Assembly: GCA_945901125.1 (NCBI GenBank)
Contig: CAMDKD010000004.1
Span: forward strand, 1 to 64,000
From: Bordetella parapertussis
GTDB lineage: Bacteria > Pseudomonadota > Gammaproteobacteria > Burkholderiales > Burkholderiaceae_C
DNA length: 64,000 nt
Direction: 5' to 3'
A model generated the notes under the pieces. It saw nothing but the letters and a program-made list of their open reading frames with translations, was not told the origin of the DNA and ran no database searches. A program made the position numbers and the translations under genes. Positions 48,655 through 55,380 of the stretch are shown one piece after another (within the stretch, counting starts at the first letter, position 1; each line of letters starts with the position of its first letter).

Positions 48655-49601
48655 CTATTTAGTGCGAGTTTGAAATATTGAGTCTAATGTCTGAGATCCA
48701 TATTTGCTCCTCATACTTGTTATAAACCAAGGTTCGATATCCTTAGCAAAACCAAGTAAACCTTGTAAATGATAAGTTTCATCAAGTGATAATTTGCTTA
48801 GCTTATGTCGATGAATCATTGCGCTAATTTTTCGTTTTTTATTTCGACCAATAGATATTTGATTCTGATTAGTGAGAATTAATCCAGTTACACGACGCTG
48901 ATATTTCTTTGACAGGTGGATTGTTTTCATAATATTTAGGCTAATTTGTGGATAGGTCAAATTAGCAAGAACCTTATTAACTTCAGCTTCAAGCTTCAAT
49001 GAAATGCCTTCAGTATTTGTTGAGAAGGTGAGGTCATCAGCATATCTAGTAAATATGACATCATTAGTTTTGCACCATGATAATAAATGGTCATCAAAAT
49101 CGAACATCACAGAATTTGATAGCAGAGGCGAACTAGGGGCACCTATACTTAGTACGCGCATTTTGGATTGTTTATCATAAACACAGCTTAAACGTGCAAT
49201 TAATTGGATATCATTTTTAGAAAAACGGTAACTTATATGTTTCGTAAAGTGTTGTATCAAGTCGGACTCATTTATAGAAAAGAAAAAATTTTTGAAATCA
49301 AACTTTGAAATATAAGAATTCTCTTTATGTGCAGCGGCATTTTTTTTATACTGCTATTTATTGTGTACGCGGTAGCAGACTCATGCAATGGTAATTCATT
49401 GAGTACATTTTTCATTAACCATCGTTGTAAAAACTTCGTCTCCTTTGCTGGCTGAGCTATTGTTCTTGTTCCTCCTGTCTTCTTGGGTATTCTGTATACC
49501 TTGTATGTGTGAGGTGATCTTATGATCAAACGATGGATTTGAGATTCACTTAAGCCTGTTGATTCATGAATCAAAGTTATTAATGTTGAATTGTGAATCA
49601 A
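48655..49601 (-). CDS. Retron reverse transcriptase, split in two frames by a -1 shift at an 8-A run
   Basis: The gene reads as two frames. Frame 1 starts at a TTG at 49601 with AGGAGG 7 bases upstream and covers RT motif 1 (YRIPKKTGG, then FLQRWL). At the 8-A run (49340-49347) a -1 shift continues as SSIKKNAAAHKENSYISKFD, then FKNFFFSINESD, into the second frame, which holds YADDLTFS (catalytic Asp pair) and VTGLIL. The joined protein is about 315 residues, normal for a retron RT. NAxxH and VTG are the retron-specific motifs, and NAxxH exists only if the shift is made. Left unshifted, frame 1 stops after 109 residues. It could be programmed slippage, a phase switch, decay or a miscalled base. 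Confidence 0.85.
49340..49347 (-). other. 8-A slippery run in the reverse transcriptase gene
   Basis: On the coding strand AGT ATA AAA AAA ATG reads in the zero frame; stepping back one base after the two AAA codons gives AAT GCC GCT GCA CAT (NAAAH). A AAA AAA is a heptamer able to slip. Confidence 0.75.
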
Positions 49602-49612
49602 GTTGTTGCCTC

Positions 49613-50553
49613 CTATACAAATTTAGATATCGCTCTACAACGGTTTTTGTGATTGGAAAAATTTGTGAAGTAGTATTCGCTTACCAAAGCTGTAAACCGC
49701 AGTTCATCAAAAGGCTTGGTCTTATCTTTTGTGGAAATAACGAGCTTGTGAAAATCCACTTTGCTTCGCATATAAAAACGAGAGTCACTGTATTCGACTT
49801 GTTTGATTAATTTAAACTCTGTCAATAAGAAGAGTTGACTTCTTAGTTCTGAATTGGTTGTATTTATGCGCAGAACTTTTAGAAACTGAAAGATTTCAGA
49901 CTCTTTTACAGCTATAAAAAGAGAAACAATCTGGCATATAAGTACCATGACATGCGACTTCAAATTGATTTTGAAAATTTGGGTTTTGGGTTGTTTTTTG
50001 AGTTGAGATTTGATGTCGTCAATTACATCTGCAGTAATCTCAGTCGTAATACTCGATGTTTTTTTATATTCCAAGGGTAAGTTTTTACCGCAGTATTATC
50101 GTGAGCTGTTAGAAACCTAAGAATTCCAAGATTTATAAACGAATCGCTTGCAGCATAAATTTCAGAACGTATTGCAATAAGCTTGTTACTCAATTCCTTC
50201 AACTGTGAAAATGCACCTATTTCAGCAAGTGCGCCCTCGCTCTCAAGAATGATCACCACAAGAGAGCAGATACTGGCTAATTCCTTTTCAAAACTTATTA
50301 GGTCTGGAAATAAGCTGTCAGCATTCCAACCTTTGATGTGCTCAGGGTAAAAAAGGTCAAATTCGCTAGGAGATGGTGTGAAATTATTAATGGCATCGCG
50401 AAGCGATAATTTATGTTCAGTACTTTCTGTATTCAGTTTGAAATACCCGCCGCACAGAAGTACCACTGGCTTGCTAGAAAACTCTACTCGACAGGCACCC
50501 ATATCAAGTGCATGCATTAAGGAGGTTCGCGGGTCTTTTTCGTCAGATGTCAT
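49613..50553 (-). CDS. Retron effector, deoxyribosyltransferase-like plus winged helix, split by a -1 shift at a 7-A run
   Basis: The ATG at 50553 starts a frame of 176 residues with VVLLCGGYF, FDLFYPEHI and VIILESEGALAEIGAF. The last resembles the catalytic Glu region of nucleoside 2-deoxyribosyltransferase-like proteins (E111 the candidate), as in effectors of Ec86/St85-type retrons. At a 7-A run (50059-50065, residues 163-165) a -1 shift leads into a second frame ending at 49613, whose C-terminal half looks like a winged helix (INTTNSELRSQLFLLTEF then a wing). The joined product is about 313 residues, which fits the family. The stop TAG overlaps the RT ribosome site. As with the RT, without a shift the effector lacks its DNA-binding part. 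Confidence 0.75.
50059..50065 (-). other. 7-A slippery run in the effector gene
   Basis: On the coding strand AAT ATA AAA AAA CAT is read in the zero frame; a one-base step back gives ACA TCG AGT (T-S-S) and enters the second frame. A AAA AAA is a known type of -1 slippery heptamer. Confidence 0.7.
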
Positions 50554-50558
50554 AAAGA

Positions 50559-50734
50559 AAGTTCTTCACCTGAATCAGCCGCAGAAAACCTCTGCGGATC
50601 GGATTGAGCTTGCGAAAGTAGACCCGCAGAGGTTTTCTGCGGAATAAACCCAAGCAATGCAATAGAGTCTGGCGAAACGCCCGACTAAGCCATCAGAAAT
50701 GAATTCTAAAAAGCTCTATTCACGTGAAGAACTT
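50559..50734 (-). ncRNA. Retron msr-msd RNA
   Basis: The 5' repeat a1 (AAGTTCTTCAC on the minus strand, 50724-50734) is perfectly complementary to the 3' repeat a2 (GTGAAGAACTT, 50559-50569). Between them lie an AGAGC stretch just after a1 (candidate branching G), a short hairpin (GTCGGGCG/CGCCAGAC, about 50662-50680), AATAGAG/CTCTATT pairing, and a perfect 19-bp inverted repeat (50579-50597 with 50624-50642) that would be the msd stem. The RNA is about 176 nt and ends 6 bases before the effector ATG, the order expected for Ec86-type retrons. The exact msr/msd border and branch point are not settled. Confidence 0.8.
50579..50642 (-). repeat. msd hairpin: perfect 19-bp inverted repeat
   Basis: CCGCAGAAAACCTCTGCGG (50579-50597, plus strand) is the exact complement of 50624-50642, with 26 bases between. 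Each arm is itself self-complementary at its ends (CCGCAGA/TCTGCGG). Confidence 0.95.
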
Positions 50735-50738
50735 GTTT

Positions 50739-50790
50739 ATTGTAATCAATAATTATGCAATCATTGATTGCGAATGTTGCGACCCGCAAC
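50739..50790 (-). promoter_or_regulatory. Putative retron promoter and upstream dyads
   Basis: A -10-like TACAAT (50739-50744, minus strand) would start transcription near 50732, at the a1 repeat. No convincing -35 was found. Upstream lie GCAATCA-T-TGATTGC (50757-50771) and GTTGC-GACCC-GCAAC (50776-50790), possible operators. Confidence 0.4.
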
Positions 50791-50872
50791 TGACGATGTT
50801 CTTAGGAATAGCGCTTGTTTAGTGCGGAATTGAACTATTTCTCAAAAAAACTTATTCAAATCAGACCGATCA

Positions 50873-50949
50873 ACGGCACCTGAACTAGGTCGGCCGTAGC
50901 CGACGTTGCGCAAGCGTGGAGGCGAGGCCGATCCTGCGTCAGGTGCCGT
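50873..50949. repeat. Palindromic flanking repeat, copy 1
   Basis: About 77 bases with 11-bp perfect outer arms (ACGGCACCTGA / TCAGGTGCCGT) and a core AGGTCGGCCGTAGCCGACG followed by TTGCGCAAGCGTGGAGGCGA and GGCCGATCCTGC. The core matches the copy at 52211 with few changes. TCGGCC and GGCCGA in the core extend the stem. It lies between the mobile mystery gene B and the retron promoter. Confidence 0.85.
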
Positions 50950-50996
50950 GACCGGCTTGCTAATCTGACTCGTCACAAGCGCGTTGATTTGCACGA

Positions 50997-51584
50997 TCAA
51001 CTTCTCGCAAACACCAACAACTCACTTATTTGCCCTTGATCAGCCGCACGCAATCCGGCAATGTATTTCTCACGAAGTTGGTCAGCAGAGTGGGTGCTTA
51101 AAAAGTCCGAGCCCCAACTCAGTCGCGCACGACCAAGCCGCATCGCCAACAAATCAGACATTAAGCGTGCATGACGGCCATTACCATTTGCAAATGCGTG
51201 AATCCAAACCAACTGGTGATGAAAACGCACTGCAATTTCATCTTCATTGAAGACTTGGTGCTCTATCTGATGGCGGGTGTTGTCCAATAGATCGCGCAAT
51301 TTCACGGCGACTTGCGTCCAATCGACGCCTATGTTTTTGTTGCTGCTGCGAAAGCTGCCCGCCCATTGCCAAGTCTTGTTAAACATCTGCCTGTGCAAGT
51401 CACGAACAAAGCCTTCGTCCAGCAATTCACGTTTGCTTTGCCGTGCGGCCCACCGATCACCTTGAACGATATTCAACTGTTCCCAGGCGTTCAGGTCGGC
51501 TTGGGTGGTGATGTGTGTCGGTATCAGCCCGGCAGCTTCATCCGGATCAAGCGGGGTGGCACCCGGCGGATAGAAAAATTCCAT
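50997..51584 (-). CDS. Fic-family protein (mobile mystery protein B)
   Basis: This 195-residue protein has the Fic core with HAFANGNGRHAR where the usual motif is HPFx(D/E)GNGRxxR. The acidic residue that binds magnesium in classical AMP-transferring Fic proteins is Asn here. The pairing with an upstream HTH gene matches the mobile mystery A/B couples described on mobile elements; this points to a toxin-antitoxin-like or regulatory unit, but the reaction is unknown. I use the ATG at 51584; a TTG at 51590 is also possible, 4 bases past gene A's stop. GGTGAGGG lies upstream. Confidence 0.85.
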   Translation of the reverse strand: MEFFYPPGATPLDPDEAAGLIPTHITTQADLNAWEQLNIVQGDRWAARQSKRELLDEGFVRDLHRQMFNKTWQWAGSFRSSNKNIGVDWTQVAVKLRDLLDNTRHQIEHQVFNEDEIAVRFHHQLVWIHAFANGNGRHARLMSDLLAMRLGRARLSWGSDFLSTHSADQLREKYIAGLRAADQGQISELLVFARS

Positions 51585-51594
51585 GCTCAAGCCC

Positions 51595-52053
51595 TCACCA
51601 AAGTTCGCGGCGGGATCCGTCTAGCAATGCTTTGGCAGTCATCGCCAATTGCAGCTTGTGCAACGATTCACCAACCGCTTGGTCTTCCAGCGCCATGGAA
51701 TGTGCGATGGGTAGCAAACGCTCACGCGCGACGGTTTCGGCCTGACGTTGCACCATCTCTTTCAAGCTGGTGCGCGGCACCAAGGCATATTGCAGTTCGC
51801 AATCGAGTGCCGCTGCCAATTTGCGCAGGCTGGCCAGGGTAATGGCATCTGTGGCCTCAGAGCTTTCTAGTTTGCGCACACCGGCATGTGACATGCCCAG
51901 CCGACGCGCGAATGCCGCCGCAGACATTCCCACGGACTCTCGAATAGCACGGACCCAACCCGAACCGGGGCGTGGGCTCAAGGCTGACGCTTTCCAGGCG
52001 GTGAGTTGGTCGTGGGTTTGTTGCAGTTGAAGGTCGCGAAAGGGCTTGTTCAT
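51595..52053 (-). CDS. HTH protein (mobile mystery protein A)
   Basis: This 152-residue protein starts at the ATG at 52053 (MNKPFRDLQLQQ). It has a central Xre-type helix-turn-helix (VGMSAAAFARRLGMSHAGVRKLE) followed by TDAITLASLRKLAAALDCEL, matching the mobile mystery protein A pattern. It should bind DNA, probably its own promoter, and act as partner of the Fic protein encoded 10 bases downstream. The frame is open upstream to 52122 but that stretch covers the promoter repeats. Confidence 0.85.
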   Translation of the reverse strand: MNKPFRDLQLQQTHDQLTAWKASALSPRPGSGWVRAIRESVGMSAAAFARRLGMSHAGVRKLESSEATDAITLASLRKLAAALDCELQYALVPRTSLKEMVQRQAETVARERLLPIAHSMALEDQAVGESLHKLQLAMTAKALLDGSRRELW

Positions 52054-52057
52054 GAAA

Positions 52058-52130
52058 CCTATGAGTGTTATTTCAAAAAGAAAATATAACTCATGGGAAT
52101 CATTAAAGCAATATAAATGCAACTTATAGG
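52058..52130 (-). promoter_or_regulatory. Repeated 9-base motifs upstream of mobile mystery gene A
   Basis: ACTCATAGG (minus strand at 52058-52066), ACTCATGGG (52089-52097) and ACTTATAGG (52122-52130) form one inverted and one direct relation in an AT-rich stretch just before the start codon. Autoregulation by the HTH protein is inferred. Confidence 0.35.
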
Positions 52131-52210
52131 TGATATTTATATTAAATCAATGAAGCCTGTAGGCTCCACATCACAAAACGCAAGGTCGGCAAAAAGACAA
52201 CGAGGGAAAA

Positions 52211-52287
52211 ACAGCGTCTGAAGCAGGTCGGCCGTAGCCGACGTTGTGCAAGCATGGAGGCGAGGCCGAGCCTGCTTCGGGCGCTGT
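52211..52287. repeat. Palindromic flanking repeat, copy 2
   Basis: About 77 bases with 17-base outer arms (ACAGCGTCTGAAGCAGG / CCTGCTTCGGGCGCTGT), complementary except for G-T pairs, around a core nearly identical to copy 1 at 50873. The arms differ in sequence from those of copy 1 but are again self-complementary. It lies between the HTH gene and the 3' end of topB. Confidence 0.85.
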
Positions 52288-52341
52288 GTATCGAAAGTCT
52301 CTAAGAAACCAAGTAAGAGCCAAGCAAAGCTCCCGAGCGAC

Positions 52342-55296
52342 TCAACTCAAATGCGCCCCAATCAAGCCCGCCAACTCAAACATCCCCACTGAATCCTTAC
52401 CAAATACGGCCTTCAGTTTGGCGTCGCACTGAATCGTGCGCTTGTCTTTCGGGTCTTGCAGGTTATTGGACTTGATGTAGTCCCACAGCTTTTTCATCAC
52501 CTCGGTGCGGGCCACGGCTTCATTGCCGATCACGGCTGCTAATGCCGCGCTCGGCGCTTTACCAGCTGCAACTTTGCGCGGCGCTTTGGGCTTGGCCTCT
52601 TTGGCAACTTTGGCCGCAGCTTTTTTGGCCGCCGGTGTTTTCTTTCCGGGCAATGTTTTGCCTGCCGCTTTGGCCAGTGCCGCCGTGCTTGGTGTGCCGC
52701 CTTTTTTCGGGTACTTGCTGGGCTCGAACGCAAAGCTCACTTTGCCGGCTTCGGGGTCGTAAGTCAAATAGGCTTTGAACGCGCGGCGGGTGCGCATGGA
52801 GACAAACTTCTCCAGCAAATCGGTTTTGCCCTCAGCCAGCAGCTTTTTCACCTGATCGTGTTCAATCACTTGTTGAAGGATGACGCGCCCGGTCTTGAAG
52901 TCGCAACTCGGCGTGGGCTGGGCGTTGGTCGGCACGGATTTGCTGCACACATAGTTGGCGCCGTGCTCGTGCACCGCAGAGCCGCACTTGGGGCAAGCGC
53001 CCAAATTTTCAGCGTCACCAAACTCGACAATCTCGCCGCTCTCGGCGTTTTTGTCGTCGCCAAAGTCAAACTCCAGCTTCCAGTTTTTGTCTTCGTCGCT
53101 GTATTTCAGTGCGATTTCAGCGGCGAAAGGCCAACCGGCTTTAGAGCGGAAACCATCCAGCGGCCCGATTTTTTTGTCGCGCACAAACTGCTCGACTTCA
53201 GTTGGCTCAAAGGTGCGGCCGGCTGGTGTTTTGCCGAACGAGAAACCGCAGCCCGGGCCTTCGGTTTCGCCCTCGGCATTGGTTTTGGCTATGGCGCCTG
53301 GTGCGCCAATGCAGGTGTAGCGGCGGTAATTTTCTTTCACCACACCTGCGCAGTTCGGGCAGGGCGTGGAAAGCGTGGCGTAGTCGCCGGGAATGGTGTC
53401 GCGGTCGTATTCCTTGGCTTTTTTCACCATGCGCCCGGTCATCTCGGCGATGTCTTGCATAAAGGCTTCGCGCGACAGCTTGCCTTTTTCCATTTGCGAG
53501 AGTTTGAATTCCCAGTCGCCGGTCAGGTCGGCGCGGGATAACTCTTCCACGCCCAAACCGCGCAGCAGTGTCATCAATTGGAACGCTTTGGCCGTCGGTA
53601 TCAATTCGCGGCCTTCGCGCAACATGTATTTTTCGTTCAGCAAACCTTCGATGATGCTTGAACGCGTGGCAGGTGTGCCCAAACCCTTTTCCTGCATGGC
53701 TTCGCGCAGTTCGTCGTCTTCCACGGTTTTGCCCGCACCTTCCATGGCACCCAGCAACGTGGCTTCGCTGTAGCGCGCAGGCGGGCGGGTTTTCAGGCCT
53801 TTGGGATCGGCATCGTCAACGCGCGGTTGTTCACCGGCAGCCAGTTTCACCAAAATCTTGCCGGACTCTTTGTCTTCTTCCTCGTCGACTTCTTTGCCGT
53901 AAATCGCTTGCCAGCCCGGATCAATCAACACGCGCCCAGTGGTTTTGAAGTGATGGGTTTTGCCTGCTGCGGCCACCTGGCTGATGCGGGTGGTGTCCAT
54001 GAATTGAGCGGCCGGGTAGAAAACGGCGATGAAGCGGCGCACCACGAAGTCATAGAGCTTTTGTTCTGCGTCAGACAAACCGCTGGGGGCTTCCAGCGTC
54101 GGAATGATGGCAAAGTGATCGCTGACCTTGGTGTTATCAAACACTTTCTTGGTTGGCTTGATATAGCCTTGGGCGATGGCGGTTTTGGCAAACGGAGCCA
54201 AGTGGCCCATGCTGCTTTTGGCCAGCATTTGCATGGTGTCTTTGACGGTCGGCAAATAGTCTTCCGGCAAATGGCGTGAATCGGTACGCGGGTAAGTCAG
54301 CGCTTTGTGGCGTTCGTACAGGCTTTGCGCCAGCGACAAGGTGGTTTTGGCGGAAAAGCCGAAGCGGCCATTGGCCTCGCGTTGCAAACTGGTCAGATCG
54401 AACAGGCCCGGGCTGCCTTTGCTGCTGGGTTTGCTTTCTTCGGTGACCGTGGCGGTTTGCTTTCGCACCGCGTCGGCAATGCCCTTGGCCTCGTCTTGCG
54501 TCCAGACCCGGTCTTCTTTTTTCTCGGCGTCATCCGCGTCTTTTTTGTGCTGCGGGTTAAACCATTTACTCGCGTAAGTACCGGCGGCAGCGCCAAACTG
54601 CGCATGGATTTCCCAGTAATCCCGGCTGATGAATTTGCGAATCAACTCTTCGCGCTCGACCACCACGCTCAAGGTGGGGGTTTGCACCCGGCCCACGGTG
54701 GTGAGGAAAAAACCGCCGTCACGTGAATTGAAAGCGGTGAATGCACGTGTGCCGTTGATGCCGACCAGCCAATCGGCTTCGGAGCGGCTGCGCGCCGCGT
54801 CGGCCAGGCCTTGCATTTGCGCGGCGGTGCGCAAGCTGCCGAAGCCGTCGCGTATGGCTTGCGGCGTCATGGACTGCAGCCACAGGCGTTTGACCGGTTT
54901 GTCCAATGTCTTTTTGCCGCCGGCGTATTGTTCGATCAAGCGGAAGATCAGCTCGCCTTCGCGGCCCGCGTCACAGGCGTTGATGATGGCGCTGACATCT
55001 TTGCGCTTGGCCTGCTTGACCACAGCGGCCAGGCGCGACTTGGTTTTTTCCACCGGCTTCAAATCGAAATACGGCGGAATCACAGGCAAATGGGCAAAAC
55101 TCCATTTGCCGCGTTTCACGTCAAATTCTTCGGGTGCCTGAATTTCCACCAGGTGACCGACCGCGCTGGTGACCACATACGTGTCATTTTCAAAATGATC
55201 GTCGTGCTTTTCAAATTTGCCCGCGCTCGGTGTGAGCGCCTTGACGATGTCTTGCGCAACTGAAGGTTTTTCAGCAATGACCAGTGTTTTACTCAT
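52342..55296 (-). CDS. topB: DNA topoisomerase III with C-terminal SWIB domain
   Basis: This 984-residue type IA topoisomerase decatenates and relaxes DNA. It has a Toprim domain (KTLVIAEKPSVAQDI, NACDAGREGEL), TTVGRVQTPTL, and the catalytic Tyr in ALTYPRTDSRHLP. The region about 690-880 carries cysteine-containing elements (CPNCAG, CPKCGS) of zinc-ribbon type. A basic Ala/Lys-rich linker then leads to a SWIB/MDM2-like domain (last 75 residues: VMKKLWDYIKSNNLQD, IQCDAKLKAVFG). The start is the ATG at 55296 (MSKTLVIAEKPS); the frame is open to 55410 but covers an alternating CG tract and the SET gene start. The SWIB fusion is known in some bacterial topoisomerases. Confidence 0.93.
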   Translation of the reverse strand: MSKTLVIAEKPSVAQDIVKALTPSAGKFEKHDDHFENDTYVVTSAVGHLVEIQAPEEFDVKRGKWSFAHLPVIPPYFDLKPVEKTKSRLAAVVKQAKRKDVSAIINACDAGREGELIFRLIEQYAGGKKTLDKPVKRLWLQSMTPQAIRDGFGSLRTAAQMQGLADAARSRSEADWLVGINGTRAFTAFNSRDGGFFLTTVGRVQTPTLSVVVEREELIRKFISRDYWEIHAQFGAAAGTYASKWFNPQHKKDADDAEKKEDRVWTQDEAKGIADAVRKQTATVTEESKPSSKGSPGLFDLTSLQREANGRFGFSAKTTLSLAQSLYERHKALTYPRTDSRHLPEDYLPTVKDTMQMLAKSSMGHLAPFAKTAIAQGYIKPTKKVFDNTKVSDHFAIIPTLEAPSGLSDAEQKLYDFVVRRFIAVFYPAAQFMDTTRISQVAAAGKTHHFKTTGRVLIDPGWQAIYGKEVDEEEDKESGKILVKLAAGEQPRVDDADPKGLKTRPPARYSEATLLGAMEGAGKTVEDDELREAMQEKGLGTPATRSSIIEGLLNEKYMLREGRELIPTAKAFQLMTLLRGLGVEELSRADLTGDWEFKLSQMEKGKLSREAFMQDIAEMTGRMVKKAKEYDRDTIPGDYATLSTPCPNCAGVVKENYRRYTCIGAPGAIAKTNAEGETEGPGCGFSFGKTPAGRTFEPTEVEQFVRDKKIGPLDGFRSKAGWPFAAEIALKYSDEDKNWKLEFDFGDDKNAESGEIVEFGDAENLGACPKCGSAVHEHGANYVCSKSVPTNAQPTPSCDFKTGRVILQQVIEHDQVKKLLAEGKTDLLEKFVSMRTRRAFKAYLTYDPEAGKVSFAFEPSKYPKKGGTPSTAALAKAAGKTLPGKKTPAAKKAAAKVAKEAKPKAPRKVAAGKAPSAALAAVIGNEAVARTEVMKKLWDYIKSNNLQDPKDKRTIQCDAKLKAVFGKDSVGMFELAGLIGAHLS

Positions 55297-55327
55297 GAGC
55301 GTAATCCTTGCATACAATCGGCATTCT

Positions 55328-55358
55328 CGCGTGCGCGCGCACGCGCACATGTACGTAT
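55328..55358. other. 31-base alternating pyrimidine-purine tract
   Basis: Every base from 55328 to 55358 alternates pyrimidine and purine, mostly CG and CA steps. It lies in the 84-base gap between the divergent topB and SET-domain genes. Such tracts favour Z-DNA under negative supercoiling; the link to topB is inference. Confidence 0.8.
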
Positions 55359-55380
55359 TCAACTTAACAGAGTTTTCAAC

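Noticed and set aside
48655..49601. Reverse transcriptase as a group II intron, DGR or Abi-type RT
   Set aside because: No maturase or endonuclease domain, no variable/template repeat pair and no long C-terminal domain. NAxxH, VTG and the adjacent msr-msd point to a retron.
50579..50642. 19-bp inverted repeat as a terminator or IS end
   Set aside because: No T-run follows on either strand, no transposase is near, and the repeat sits inside the a1/a2 pair directly before the effector.
50873..52287. Palindromic repeats as integron attC sites
   Set aside because: The conserved 7-base core ends (GTTRRRY and its partner) of attC sites are not present and no integrase is in the window.
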